Source: Harpalus rubripes
Lineage: Eukaryota; Arthropoda; Insecta; Coleoptera; Carabidae
Direction: 5' to 3'
Assembly (NCBI GenBank): GCA_963082715.1
Contig: OY720465.1
Coordinates: 28,090,688 to 28,154,687 of the forward strand
DNA length: 64,000 nucleotides
Shown here: positions 1 to 10,974 of the stretch, one piece after another
Position numbering within the stretch: the first letter of the stretch is position 1
Layout: every line of letters begins with the position of its first letter
Translations under genes and position numbers: made by a program
The notes under the pieces: generated by a model
Database searches by the model: none
What the model saw: only the letters and a program-made list of their open reading frames with translations
What the model was told of the DNA's origin: nothing

Positions 1-8
1 GAACAAAC

Positions 9-82
9 TATTCACCGAAATACAATTCACCGAAAAACATATTCACCGAAAGACAGTTCACCGAAATATAATTCACCAAAAT
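9..82. repeat. Short tandem iterons (ttcaccgaaa type)
   Basis: The motif ttcaccgaaa recurs five times with about 15-16 bp spacing and small changes (the last copy reads ttcaccaaaa). It lies about 70 bp beyond the 3' end of a MULE-type transposase relic. Some insect MULE elements have termini with similar short repeats, so this may be one end of that element; that link is inference. The array runs to the window edge, so its true length is unknown. Confidence 0.6.
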
Positions 83-154
83 GCTAATCAACTTTCCTTC
101 ACACTTTATCCAGGCTTAGGACTGGCAGCAAAATGCAGGCGTATATGTTTTTCA

Positions 155-845
155 TTAATAACTTAAATTATGTGCTATGCCCCGTAAATACTCATGTATG
201 TTATCCTGGTTGTAATTTTGAACTAGATGCTCTATCCTCAGAGCACAGTCTCTGTATTTTTTACGCATCGGTGCGCCGTCTTGGCCGCTCACGTACTGCT
301 CTATTTGAAGTTCATTTAAGCTTTGTTCCCGTTTAATTGCTTCAATAAATCTCCATATGTTAGGAGGATCCGCCCCAATTTGCGTTTCAAATCCTCGATG
401 TTATCCTTCCATGGAATTATTTGTTTTAGGTAGGCCTTGTCGGACGCTATCGAAGTAGTTCCACATTTCAAGGGAAAAATGAGGAGGACGTCGTCCCTGA
501 CGTCGTTGAGAACGTCCAATCCAAACATCTTCAAAATATTCAACAGGCTGTGATTCTGGGGGTAATAATATATTTTCATCACATAGACCATCAAAAGCAT
601 GAACTACGCTTTCTATGAGAACAAATGCTATTGCCGGTAATAAGCGAAGCTTCAGAGCAAAATCGGAATCTGTTTCGTATCTTTGCTTAAGCCCGTTTTA
701 CTGAATTTGGCGAAATTTGTACTGGCAAAAGTAAAAAAAAAAAACATCCACGATGAATAGTTTGCGGAAATTCTTTCGTAATTGCACTCAACATTGCAGG
801 TTGCAAATCAGTTAATATTGTAACTGGCGTAGCTGTTGGCTGAAG
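155..845 (-). pseudogene. MULE-type transposase relic (C-terminal half)
   Basis: Reverse-strand translation gives a degraded Mutator-like (FLYWCH-associated) transposase. In order it shows a D-L-Q-P-A-M block followed by H-R-G-C, then a stretch like SDFALKLRLLPAIAFV, then YFEDVWIGR, RRPPHFSLEMWNYFDSV, a TNNSMEG site, and a C-terminal IWRFIEAIKREQ helix. The frame changes in an oligo-T run near 733-744, and two in-frame stops are visible; one at 401-403 replaces the Trp expected after SMEG. The reading ends at a natural stop at 155-157. An open frame at 316-600 on the same strand is only a shadow. Identification rests on the conserved C-terminal block order; confidence is good for the superfamily, low for the subfamily. 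The N-terminal zinc finger and first catalytic Asp were not found. Confidence 0.75.
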
Positions 846-1686
846 TTAATCGCTGAGGAAGACCACTAGTGTATTATATTTACAATTGTAATACTTTTGT
901 CTGCGATATAAAAACTCGAATAAAACATTCTAAGTTTGGAAAAGGGTACATTTGAGATTTAATTTTTTTGCGTTAGTAATAAGGGTAAAGAAATATGTCA
1001 GTTATCTCGCCAGGAGATGTAGGTCGAATCTCTTTTTTCCAGTAACTGTAAACGAATATTTGTATAATGACTTATTTGCATTATAAGATTCATGGGATTT
1101 TTTAAAACAATCAAGTACTGTTGAGTTTCTGTTGATATCTGCTGTTATGTTTGCCTTTTCTTCTTTCGGAACGGTTTTCTTTGGTATGGTATTATTACAA
1201 AAAGTAACAGTGAAGCCATTCTAACTGGATGCCTGTTCGTTCTATAGCTAAAAACTTGTTTATGATTGCAAAGTATAATAAAAAAAAATATAAAAAGAAA
1301 AATTTTGATTCCCCTATATTTAATTTTTTTGCTTGGTACTAGTCAGTGATGGTGCCGGCGCCCTTCTTACAAAACTTGTTGACTAAGTGAGACACGTTGC
1401 TCCAGGTTACGAAAACTTATTGAGCTCAAAAATTCTTGAATGCATGAGTCCAGATGGCTCTGTACACCCAATAACTGGCCAAGAAATTATCGTATAGAAT
1501 GGACTAGCATGCAGGGCACAAACCTTTAGGCTGAGTTGTTCACGATCGGCCTCCTACTGCACTTCGGAAACTCGTGATTTAGGCCTGACAGCGGGGTCTT
1601 CTTCCCCCAGGTAGCACCAACGTCCCGTCGTAGAAGTCGACTACTGGCGGGTTATCTTGCAGACGTATCAGCACTGGACAGTCTTT
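846..1686. other. No gene recognised
   Basis: AT-rich sequence with oligo-A runs and a more GC-balanced part from about 1340. No convincing ORF, terminal repeat or known family was recognised. Confidence 0.5.
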
Positions 1687-2255
1687 TCAAGTAGGGCAGA
1701 GTCGGACCAGGAACTTTTTGATTGTGAAGCGTACAGGAGTAGGGCAGCCAAGGTTAATTAATATATGCCATGGGCCAGGGACTGCGAGGTAGATGTTAAT
1801 AGGTGCAGCATGAACAGTGGGCACAGCTGTTGTCAGTATGGCGAATCCACCAATGTGATGTTTTCTCCAGATATGAACAACAATGCAGGTCAAGACTATG
1901 TTCCACAAGTATATAATGTAGTCTCGGTGTAGGCTGTATGCTTCGGTCAAGTCTTCTAGTTGAGTTTATTTCTTCCAGTGCGCCAGCCCACTGATTATTA
2001 GTTTTAGTGATGGCGGACAAATTTAGATGCGATACCTTTTGTGTCCAGTTATAATTTAGGCTCTCGGAGATGTCGTAGCCTGTGTGTTGTTTTGGGACCA
2101 ACGGTAGGATTTGAGTGATGATCAAGTGGCTGGTAGTACGTGTAATACTTGTAGGTGACGGCTATCTTGCCACACGGCACTCTGGTTGGTATTAGTTGCG
2201 TTGAGTTGACGTAGAGTGAATAACTGAAAGCTAACAGGATTTGGAGTGCCCCAGG
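1687..2255 (-). pseudogene. Retroelement envelope relic, C-terminal part
   Basis: Two overlapping reverse frames carry one protein-like stretch that switches frame at least twice. The upstream part contains the short block HHSNPTVGP, then an N-rich ectodomain-like segment with NLSAITKTNNQWAG. The downstream frame has a hydrophobic span (IIYLWNIVLTCIVVHIW) that looks like a transmembrane anchor followed by a basic residue cluster. This order resembles the C-terminal part of the baculovirus-F-like envelope of insect env-bearing retroelements (errantivirus-like). It is broken and cannot encode a full protein. On its upstream side it runs straight into the TA microsatellite that holds the mariner element. 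The family call is inference; another env lineage, for example BEL/Pao-associated, is possible. Confidence 0.45.
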
Positions 2256-2257
2256 TT

Positions 2258-2261
<4 letters not shown>

Positions 2262-2319
<58 letters not shown>
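2262..2319. repeat. (TA)n microsatellite, left flank of mariner
   Basis: Pure alternating TA up to the first base of the mariner inverted repeat. The final TA (2318-2319) serves as the target duplication. Confidence 0.95.
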
Positions 2320-2320
<1 letters not shown>

Positions 2321-3647
2321 GAGGGGCAAGTAAAAAATAAGGTTCCCAAATTTTTTCAGGTGTAAGGCATTTTTTATTGCAATAAATATGTATACCATCT
2401 GAAAGCTTGTATTTCAAACTATTTCTCTACATAGTCGCCAGATCTTTCAACGCATTTTTTCTGACGAGTTATCCACTTCTGAAAACCCGCTTCGAAGAAC
2501 TCCGCCGCTAGGCCGCCGATGTACTTGGTGACCGCTTCCTTCACCTCTTCATCTGTACTGAAGCGTTGTCCACCCAAGTGTTGCTTCAATTTCGGGAACA
2601 AGTGGAAGTCGCTGGGAGCAAGATCAGGGCTGTAGGGGGCATGATCAAGCAATTTACAGCCGAATTTGTCCAGTAGGGCGGTGGTCTGTCGAGAGACATG
2701 CGGTCGCGCGTTGTCGTGGTGCAACCTAACGCCCTTGCTCAGTCTTCCTCTCCGGCGATTTTGGATGGCTCTTTTGAGTTTCGTTAGCGTCTCGCAGTAC
2801 CTGTCCGAATTTATTGTGGTCCCTTTAGGCATAAACTCGGTAAGCAAGACGCCTTTTCGGTCCCAAAACACCGTAGCCATCACTTTTCCTGCGGATAGCG
2901 TCTGCTTAAACTTCTTCGGCCTCGGCGACCCGGGATGGCGCCATTGTTTCGAGTCTTCTTTTGTTTCCGGAGTGACGTAGTGACACCACGTTTCATCTCC
3001 CGTAATAATGGAGTCCAAGAATTCTTCAGTATTCTCGGCGCATTCTCGAAGAAACCCCTCGGCACACTTGACGCGATTGTCTTTGTGGGTTTCTGAAAGC
3101 ATATGCGGGACCCACCGCGCACACACCTTGTGATAACCAAGTTTTTCGGTCACAATGTTGTCGATGGTTTTTTCACAAACCTCAGGAACCTGATCAGCCA
3201 GCTCCCGAAGCGTTACTCTTCGATCCTCGAGGAGAATGCGCTCAATCTTCGCCACGACTTCGTCGGACACCGATGGCCTCCCGCTCCTTTGCTCGTCGTG
3301 AACGTCTGTGCGTCCTTCAGAGAACTCCCTGCACCATTTGCGGACGTGTTGGACGCTGATGCAAGCTTTGCCATAAACTTCTTCCAACTGTCTATGAATT
3401 TCAATAGGTGTAAGCTTCTTCGCGTTTAAAAATCGAATCACTGAACGGATTTCACACCTGGCGGTGACGGCGATTGCGGGCTCCATCGCGGATGGCTGTT
3501 AGACTGGCACTAAGCTTCGCAGTGATCTTCCAGGTAGTTGGAATGGAGTGGGGGGGATTAACAATGAAGGCGGTGTTGCCGGATTTCTCCTAGTATCTCG
3601 GGCGGCGAGTGTACAGCGTTGGGAACCTTAATTTTTACTTGCCCCTC

Positions 3648-3648
<1 letters not shown>
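2320..3648 (-). mobile_element. Complete mariner (Tc1/mariner, DD34D) transposon
   Basis: A 1329-bp element bounded by 28-bp terminal inverted repeats (2320-2347 and 3621-3648) that start cgaggggcaagtaaaaa and differ at one position. It is flanked by TA on both sides and lies inside a longer TA microsatellite, which continues after it. It holds one uninterrupted transposase ORF on the reverse strand and about 160 bp of 5' leader. Intact ends, target duplication and ORF make it a candidate recently active copy. Confidence 0.95.
2419..3486 (-). CDS. Mariner transposase, intact, 355 aa
   Basis: This enzyme would bind the element ends, cut both strands and reinsert the element at TA. The N-terminal ~110 residues form the paired helix-turn-helix DNA-binding region. 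WVPHML at 125-130 matches the mariner linker signature. Catalytic residues are D164 (in GDETW), D258 (in HHDNARPH) and D293 (in YSPDLAPSDFHLF); exactly 34 residues separate the last two, giving DD34D. Length 355 aa is normal for mariner (about 345-355). The start at 3486 is the first Met and gives the expected N-terminus. No frameshift or stop is seen, unlike nearly every other transposase here. The subfamily was not assigned by eye; SETMAR-type annotations of host genes share this domain, but here it is a free-standing element. Confidence 0.96.
   Translation of the reverse strand: MEPAIAVTARCEIRSVIRFLNAKKLTPIEIHRQLEEVYGKACISVQHVRKWCREFSEGRTDVHDEQRSGRPSVSDEVVAKIERILLEDRRVTLRELADQVPEVCEKTIDNIVTEKLGYHKVCARWVPHMLSETHKDNRVKCAEGFLRECAENTEEFLDSIITGDETWCHYVTPETKEDSKQWRHPGSPRPKKFKQTLSAGKVMATVFWDRKGVLLTEFMPKGTTINSDRYCETLTKLKRAIQNRRRGRLSKGVRLHHDNARPHVSRQTTALLDKFGCKLLDHAPYSPDLAPSDFHLFPKLKQHLGGQRFSTDEEVKEAVTKYIGGLAAEFFEAGFQKWITRQKKCVERSGDYVEK

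Positions 3649-3679
<31 letters not shown>
3649..3679. repeat. (TA)n microsatellite, right flank of mariner
   Basis: TA repeat continuing directly after the right inverted repeat. With 2262-2319 it shows that the mariner entered an existing TA array or that the array grew from its target duplication. Confidence 0.95.
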
Positions 3680-3684
<5 letters not shown>

Positions 3685-3741
3685 CACGGACGACCCTTTG
3701 AGGTCCAAAATTTATATAAAGAAAGCTGTTTGCGGACATTT

Positions 3742-3771
3742 GCTCTCTTTGAGGACGTCCTCAAAGAGAGC
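3742..3771. repeat. 30-bp perfect palindrome
   Basis: Arms gctctctttgaggac and gtcctcaaagagagc meet with no spacer (centre 3756/3757). It could extrude as a hairpin. No element boundary was recognised around it. Confidence 0.85.
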
Positions 3772-4303
3772 TTACACATTTCCACTCTCGTTTGAGGTCT
3801 TGTCGCTAGTTTCGCGCGGAATTTATTGCAAGTACAAAAAACCCAAGAGATGGCAATAGTAGTTAAACATTTCGTATCTTTTTCCAGAAAATCGCATTGA
3901 AGTTGTAGAGGGCACTGATCTTTATTTCTAGATATGTCATCATTGTGTTTTGTATAGGGTAGCCGTGCGTCCGGAACATGTCCTTTTTTAAGGAATTTGG
4001 AGGCCTCGGGGGGGGGGGGTTATTTTTAATAGTATTCTATTTTCAATTTATCGCGTAATTTTCAAACATGCAGTTGCTGCTTTTCACATGTTCTCTAATT
4101 TATTGACACATAACAAATAATTTGTTTTATAAAAAATACCTACCTAGTTTACTTAGAATATGAGATGGGCGTCTCGTCTACGTGTCGACAATGCGTAGTA
4201 ATGCAAGATTATTAATGCCAATGAATGCTGCAGTAAACAACAGACGCGTATACAGCTTGGCGTTATGGGAGGGGTAATAGGTTATGCAAACCAGTAAAAA
4301 AAA
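3772..4303. other. No gene recognised
   Basis: AT-rich unique-looking DNA with a run of about 12 G near 4010. No ORF or repeat structure was identified. Confidence 0.5.
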
Positions 4304-5090
4304 TCTGATGTGGCCAGCACATAACCTCTCGCCAGATATTTTACCTGGTTTTACACAAAAACGAAAAATATTTTTCAATACAAATACATATATTCATGTC
4401 TCACTACAAAATAATTTTCATATATATTTGCAAAATCTATGGGATATTTTAATATAAATTATGTACAATACATACATTTTCTTTATATTCAATATCTTGA
4501 AATTTTGTTTTTCTACTTTTCTTTTTCTTTATTTTCGTCATTTTTTCGCAAATTCCTTTTATATTCTTTTTACGTATATTCTTTTGCGTTGTTGACTTTT
4601 TTTATTTTCATAATCTTCATAATAATGTACAAATATTTTTGACAGTGACATTTATGTATCAATTACAAACATTTGAATTTCTTGCCTTCTAGTAGTTTGA
4701 TCTGAGATTTTTTGCATCAAATTATTTTATATGCATTTCTTTATCTCTAAATCAATAGAAGATATAATAATGAATTTATATTTATCGAATAAAGAATTTA
4801 ACGTGCTTTAATATAAGTATTTACATAAATTTTCGATAAATCATATTTAGATGATTTTTTTCTTGTAACTACTACTTCCGGTTATCCAATTGTTACCAAA
4901 ACTTAATCAACTCTTCTCATTATTGTTAGATTGACGAATCCGTTCACACATCCACACACACATACGGACATCATCGGAAAAATGTTATAATCGGATTCTA
5001 GGGACCTTAAAACGTACGTACCTATTCACTAAAATCTGGATATGCGATTTTTAGCATGACTACAATACATCTCTTAGCGAGAGGTAAAAA
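4304..5090 (+). mobile_element. Microsatellite-carrying element, copy 1 (variant with short CA tract)
   Basis: Starts with tctgatgtggccagcacat and ends with a hairpin (tctcttagcgaga) followed by A-rich sequence. Internally it has a short CA tract then acggacatcatcg and ggaccttaaaacg blocks. The same architecture, at 60673-61596, defines this variant; a second variant (at 11.7-17 kb and 27.6-29.6 kb) has the same first 19 bases. It carries no coding sequence. Class is uncertain: the 5' tc and 3' hairpin recall Helitrons, but no CTRR end was seen. Confidence 0.8.
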
Positions 5091-5091
5091 G

Positions 5092-5515
5092 GCGCCGCAG
5101 GCAATTTTTTTTTTCATTCTAGGTCAAATGCCTTATAATTGAAAGTTACATTTTTTCAAAAGGGATGTGAAGCTGCATGTTTTTCTCCTTTCATGTGTAA
5201 AAATAAATTTCCAAATCACATAACATTTTAAAAAAGAAAATATATTTAACGAATTGTAAACTTACCTGGATAAACTGTGTATACCAGGGGTCGCCAACCT
5301 ATATAATGTGTTGAGCTACTTTAAAACAGAGTGAGGCAAGGTAGCCAGAAAAAAGGGGTTGCGAATTTTTTTATTCAAGGTCAAATACTTTATAATTGAA
5401 AGTTACATATTTTTAAAGGGATGTGAAGCTGCAAGTTTTTCCCTTTTCATGTATAAAACTAAATTTTCAGCTCACAGAACATTTTAAAAGAGAATATATT
5501 TAACGGATTTGCCTC
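5092..5515. repeat. Direct repeat pair, about 150 bp
   Basis: Segment 5101-5240 (ggtcaaatgccttataattg ... atatatttaacg) is repeated with about 85% identity at 5361-5510. The first copy abuts the end of the element at 4304-5090; the second is inside the hAT-type MITE at 5285-5699. Confidence 0.7.
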
Positions 5516-5699
5516 CTTTGCCAACAATTATTAATGATGTACTCAGATCAGGACAAGCAAAGATGGTCTGCTTGATTGTGCAACGAAACATGATGAGCAT
5601 TTACGGAAATTTCTACTATTTTCAGTACTTTTGGAAAATACCTGTGAGCTATCGGAAGTAGCTACCGGTACCTCGCGATCGTTGGGTTGGCGACCTCTG
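5285..5699. mobile_element. Non-autonomous hAT-type element
   Basis: About 415 bp with inverted ends cagggg/aggtcgccaacc, the TIR form common in hAT transposons. The flanking 8-mers gtgtatac (5277-5284) and gtctaaac (5700-5707) agree at 6 of 8 positions, consistent with a decayed 8-bp target duplication. No coding sequence. Confidence 0.75.
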
Positions 5700-5804
5700 G
5701 TCTAAACTACTTATTACAATTATATGTTAACCGACATCCTTATTATGTTATCAAAATTTATATTTCAAAAACAAGCCATCAAATATTAACTGTGTAGTAT
5801 ATTA

Positions 5805-5910
5805 AAGAACGAATGTCATAATTGGCATTTTATTTTGTGAGAGGGAAGAAACCCTTCGAACAAAATAATTGACAATTATGAAATGAGTTCTTTATACTAT
5901 TTTTTCTATT
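5805..5910. repeat. Hairpin terminus of the aaagaac foldback family
   Basis: Imperfect hairpin with outer arms aaagaac/gttcttt, followed by tatactattttttctatttt and gcgc. The same outer stem and the same adjoining sequence occur at 38070-38180 and 54055-54140, so this is a third partial copy of that family. Confidence 0.65.
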
Positions 5911-6690
5911 TTGCGCTTTTTTAATAAAAAAAATCGTAGTCAAAATTAAAGAAATTTTGTTTCAATTAGTGACACTAATGTGAAGTTTGACGTTCAATAA
6001 AGTAACATTATCTTTGTAACATAAACTATCTACGATATATTCTATTTATTTCTAACTTTAGTACTATATATCTTCTCCTCTTTTTATTACTACTTTTAAA
6101 TGCATAATTATATACAAATAGTATTCTTAATAACCGTTTGTGTTCGTTTATTTAGCGAGATTTGACATTTAATATTTTTTTTATATTGATGGCCACCAAC
6201 CTTAACAAAATACATTGAACTAGTCTATTACAGCATTGGAATGCGCTATTAACTCTTTTGGGTGCTGTAACAGCTTTGTTATAGGCGCAAAATAAAAAAA
6301 AATACATTATTCAATTTTATTTAATTATTTATCTTAAATTATATTTGCGTTTATTTGTTTTTTTTATCAAGTCATGGCTTACGGGAGGGGTAATTACTCC
6401 CTTTATGTTCGATCCATATTAGTGATCGGGTGCAATGGGGTCCACACTAATTGAGGTAAAAGGTGGAGCTAAGCAATGAACAATTGAACAACTCAGGTAG
6501 AAGGAAACGACCGACTACAGCGGGACAATACACTGACTGAATTTTATTTCACTGCAGCTGCAGGATATACCTATAAGAGAAATGGTTTAAGGTGATATCA
6601 AAACATGATTTAGTTATTACTGAAGCTCGGAAAATATGCACTAAAAAGTATAAAAATTTGCATTAAAAATATATTTATTTATATATTTTT
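5911..6690. other. No gene recognised
   Basis: AT-rich intergenic-type sequence; no ORF or repeat was recognised apart from scattered homopolymers. Confidence 0.5.
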
Positions 6691-6804
6691 TTATTTATTA
6701 AATTAGCTGTATTACATTTAACAATGTTTCAGCACGTCAAGTATAACAAAAAAAAAATAAAAAAAAAATACATAATAAAGTATACAAATTTGAGTAAAAA
6801 TTTC

Positions 6805-7247
6805 CTAACTGTGTTTCATAGTTTTAAAATCAGACTCAAGATATTCATTAATAGAATAAAAAGCATTATTAATCAAATAAGTTTTGATTGCCATTTTGAA
6901 TTTTTTTATACTTAAATTTTTGACATTGTCCGGTAAAACATTATATAAATCAAGGTTTAATGAATTTTTTATAGATTTTGTAAGTCTTAATTTAGGTTTA
7001 CGCAATAAAGTGGCTGATCTTGTACTATACCTGTGAAAATCGCTATTTCGAATTAACAAATCTTTCGAATTATGAATCTCAATAAGAGTTTGATAAATAA
7101 AAATTGAAGGTAATGTCATAATTTTAGCTTCCATGAAATGTAATTTGCAATGATGTCTGAAATTTAAATTATATATTATTCTAATTGCTTTTTTCTGCTG
7201 CACAAAAACTTTATGTACAAGAGGTGATTTGCCCCAAAGAATAGTTC
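6805..7247 (-). pseudogene. LINE reverse-transcriptase ORF, 3' fragment
   Basis: An open reverse frame of about 148 residues matches the C-terminal tail of non-LTR reverse-transcriptase proteins of the CR1/jockey-like type. It has ILWGKSP near its start, then QQKKAIRIIYNL, a LPSIFIYQTLIEIHN helix, a YSTR block, and VLPDNVKNLSIKKFK near the end. It has no catalytic motif because the element is 5'-truncated, as LINEs usually are. Its start abuts the left end of the foldback element at 7248, and the apparent Met codon belongs to that element. A 3'UTR rich in A/T follows to about 6690. Confidence 0.7.
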
Positions 7248-8101
7248 CTTTTACCACGGAATTTTTCCATTTTCAGGTAATGTCCACCCCTATATTTGGT
7301 ATAAATTGTAAAATTCTTTATATTTTTTTTGGACGTTTGCGCGAAACCTAAAAATAATAAAGGAATATAATTGTGTATCGAACAAAAATGCTGGATTTGA
7401 TAAACTGACACAAACAAATTTCATAAAATATTGAATGGAGATGTAGAGGTTATTACTAATTTTAATTCAAACTTAGTTCCAAATTTTAAATAAGACTATA
7501 ATTTGTTTCGAGGTTGAACGTACAGTAATTGACACGAAAGAAAACGGGTGTTGTAAGGGAGAGTATTCCACGTAATCGTATTGTTATGTAGTTGTATATG
7601 TAAATCAAAGTATATAGATTTTGCCTTCTATGAGTAAAAATTAATGCAGAAAATGTACAGTCGGTAAAGCGAGAGAAAATCGATCTGAGGAAGGTTAAAT
7701 TCTATCAGGATTTCTGTACAGCGGCACTACGACGCCTTTGATTTACATATACAACTACATAACAATACGATTACGTGGAATACTCTCCCTTACAACACCC
7801 GTTTTCTTTCGTGTCAATGACTGTACGTTCAACCTCGAAACAAATTATGGTATCTTATTTAAAATTTGGAACTAAGTTTGAATTAAAATTAGTAATAACC
7901 TCTACATCTAGATTCAATATTTTATTAATTTGTTTGTGTCAGTTTATCAAATCCAGCATTTTTGTTTAATACACAATTCTATTCCTTTATTATTTTTTTG
8001 GTTTCGCACAAACGTCCAAAAAAAAATATAAAGAATTTTACAATTTATACCAAATATAGGGGTGGACATTACCTGGAAATGGAAAAATTCCGTGGTAAAA
8101 G
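7248..8101. mobile_element. 854-bp foldback element
   Basis: Two arms of about 355 bp (7248-7605 and 7740-8101) are inverted copies, with a spacer of about 135 bp. Outer ends read cttttaccacggaattttt on each side. Open frames inside it (for example at 7211-7417 and 7947-8129) are mirror images of each other and are not genes. Arm identity by eye is high, above about 90%, suggesting a fairly recent inverted duplication or insertion. Confidence 0.85.
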
Positions 8102-8485
8102 AGAAAAATATTTGGTAGTGTAAATACAAATTTCACATAGCACCCTACAAGGTCATCCGACTGACCATAAAATTTATTGTAATATAAAAGTAACTCTCTC
8201 GTGTCTAAGCCTATATATAATTTATGTTGTGTGACAGATATACGTAAATGGTGACTACTTTCTAACGCACTACAAATTGTAATGACGTATGTCGTAGAGT
8301 TACAGATATCTAATTATCCACTACACCGCCCACAGTGCACGCCTCTTTGTTAATGTTTATGGTCAAGTATGGTGTTTTTGTGTTTTGCAAAAACATAGGC
8401 GAAGAACATATGTCTTTAAGAAATGCATTATTTAAAAAGAAACATATTTTAGGCTGCAAGCAAACGCACTTTCAAAGAAAGTAGA
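8102..8485. other. No gene recognised
   Basis: Unique-looking sequence between the foldback element and a satellite array; no ORF or repeat structure seen. Confidence 0.5.
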
Positions 8486-9866
8486 TTTACCATATCCTTA
8501 AATAATTGAGTTTTACTTTAAAATCCGATGTCGCGTACTACGCAACGTTACATAACATTCACTATTTTAAGGAAGCTGTGTTAGAGTTACCATATACTTA
8601 AATAATTGAGTTTTACTTTAAAATCCGATGCCGCGTACTACGCAACGTTATATAACATTCACTAGTTTAAGGAAGCTGTGTATACAATTCACTTTAAAAC
8701 TATATAAGTTGAAAGATGTACAAAACTGAAATAATGTTTACAAATAAATCTAGAGTTACCATATCCTTAAATAATTGAGTTTTATTTTAAAATCCGATGT
8801 CACGTATTACGCCATGTTGAATAATTTTCACTATTTTAAGGAAGCTGTGAATTTAATTCATTTAAAACCCATATCATTTGGTTCTTAAAAGATGTACAAA
8901 ACTGGAATAATATTTATAAATAAGCTTAGAGTTACCATGTCCTTAAATAATTGAGTTTTACTTTAAAATCCGATGTCGCGTACTACGCAACGTTACATAA
9001 CATTCACTATTTTAAGGAAGCTGTGTATACAATTCACTTAAAAACTATGCAATTAGATTGTTAAAATATGTGCAAACAAAGTTTATAAATAAGCCTAGAG
9101 TTACCATATACTTAAATAATTGAGTTTTACTTTAAAATTCGATGTCGCGTACTACGCAACGTTACATATCATTCACTATTTTAATGAAGCTGTGTATACA
9201 ATTCACTTAAAAACTATGTAATTTGATTGTTAAAAGATGTGCAAACAAAGTTTATAAATAAGCCTAGAGTTACCATATACTTAAATAATTGAATTTTACT
9301 TTAAAATTCGATGTCGCGTACTACGCAACGTTACATATCATTCACTATTTTAAGGAAGCTGTGTATACAATTCACTTAAAAACTATATAATTGGATTGTT
9401 AAAGTTGTACAAACAAAGTTTATAAATAAGCCTAGAGTTACCATACACTTAAATAATAGAGTTTTACTTTAAAATCCGATGTCGCGTACTACGCAACGTT
9501 ACATATCATTCACTATTTTAATGAAGCTGTGTATACAATTCACTTAAAAACTATGTAATTTGATTTTTAAAAGATGTACAAAACTGGAATAATGTTTATA
9601 AATAAACCTAGAGTCACCATATCCTTAAATAATTCAGTTTTACTTTAAAATTCGATGTCACCTATTACGCCATAATTTTCACTATTTTAAGGATGCTGTG
9701 AATTTAATTCATTTAAAACCTATATCATTTGGTTCTTAAAAGATGTACAAAACTGGAATAATATTTATAAATAAGCTTAGAGTTACCATGTCCTTCAATA
9801 ATTGAGTTTTACTTTAAAATCCGATGTCGGGTATTACGCAAAGTTGCATAATTTTTACTATTTTTT
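8486..9866. repeat. Satellite-like array, monomer 168-177 bp
   Basis: About eight monomers start with tagagttaccatatcc at 8584, 8751, 8928, 9096, 9265, 9433, 9609 and 9779, plus a partial one at 8486. Each contains ccgatgtcgcgtactacgca and cactattttaaggaagctgt. Spacing is 168-177 bp. Copies at 8751 and 9609 share changes, as do 8928 and 9779, so some variants recur. No coding potential. Confidence 0.92.
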
Positions 9867-10970
9867 CACTGTCATAACCGGGCTCTGCACACTGGTTTTG
9901 GTTTCACTATTTTATGAAAACTAATCGATCAATTTGTTTAAAAATTTCTAATTAGTGTAAAGTAATTCAAGTTCCCAACCGGGACCCTAGAATTTTCATG
10001 TGTCGGCCAGCGACGGCTCATTTGCCGGTTAAGGTCTTGTCCCCGGTGTATTGCCTAAGTAAAAAAATTACTTATTATAACCTTTGAACATTTTCACATG
10101 TTTATGGAAACTAAATAGTTTAAACAATGACAGTTAAATAGTGGAACCAATTCACTTATTTCCTTTTTAAGAACACTAATGGAAACATTTGCTTTTTTGA
10201 CATACACATACATCTTTTACCACTCAAATATGAACTCATTTTAAATCCTAATGTTGTTTATCTGACATTTTCGATATCCGTAAATAATTTAATGTTTTTT
10301 TGAAATTACGTTTTCTTCGAGGAGCGCGCGCTTATATAAACTTAGTGAATATTTCCGTACGATGTTTTTAAGGAGCGTTCCGGTTTATGGGCACCCTAAT
10401 GTAAGTTAGACTTTATTTTGAAAATTAGCCATTGAAAATATTTTAATTTTACTGGTGTTTTAATTAATGGATGGTTATGGACATAAAAAAAATATATTAA
10501 GGCTGAAATCAATATTTGATAGCCAAAAACATGCAAAAGCCTGAAAATTTTAAAACACACGATTTTATACTTTTAACTTGTATCTCGAGTCCAAACTATA
10601 AAAAGTTTTTCTTCTATATTAAGAAAAGTATAGCTTTTTGGGATTGAATGTTCAGGTATAATATTATTTATATCTAAACAAATGTGGATTGATATTTATG
10701 ATTTAGAACATTCTAATTATTCATAGATCTATGCATTTTACATTTACCGATTTACTTATTGACATGTCAAATTTTCAAAAATTTATTAGCGTATATAAAT
10801 CAATTACATTGACAGACTCTATAGTTACTTCCAATTTCAATGCTATCAAAATTATACTCCAAACGCAGGCAGAAGCAGTGCCAGGTAAGAATTCATTTCA
10901 AGGTCGCGTGCGCCCCGGCTAAATGAAGCGGGGTTGTAAATGCGACTTCCAATGAAATAAATGTCTCCTT
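9867..10970. other. No gene recognised
   Basis: No coding sequence identified. A segment near 10106-10146 (aatagtttaaacaatgacag) recurs inverted near 18575-18615, showing an interspersed repeat. GC-richer patches near 9950-10050 remain unexplained. Confidence 0.5.
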
Positions 10971-10974
10971 TAAA

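Noticed and set aside
133..336. 67-codon forward ORF and 316-600 reverse ORF
   Set aside because: Both overlap the MULE relic in wrong frames.
2666..3429. Forward and secondary reverse ORFs across the mariner
   Set aside because: Shadows of the 355-aa transposase.
4010..4022. G run as a G-quadruplex or telomere seed
   Set aside because: Single homopolymer; no repeated G tracts and no TTAGG-type repeat nearby.
8486..9866. Regular repeats that could be taken for a CRISPR array
   Set aside because: Monomers of 168-177 bp are contiguous with no short repeat-spacer pattern, and the genome is eukaryotic.
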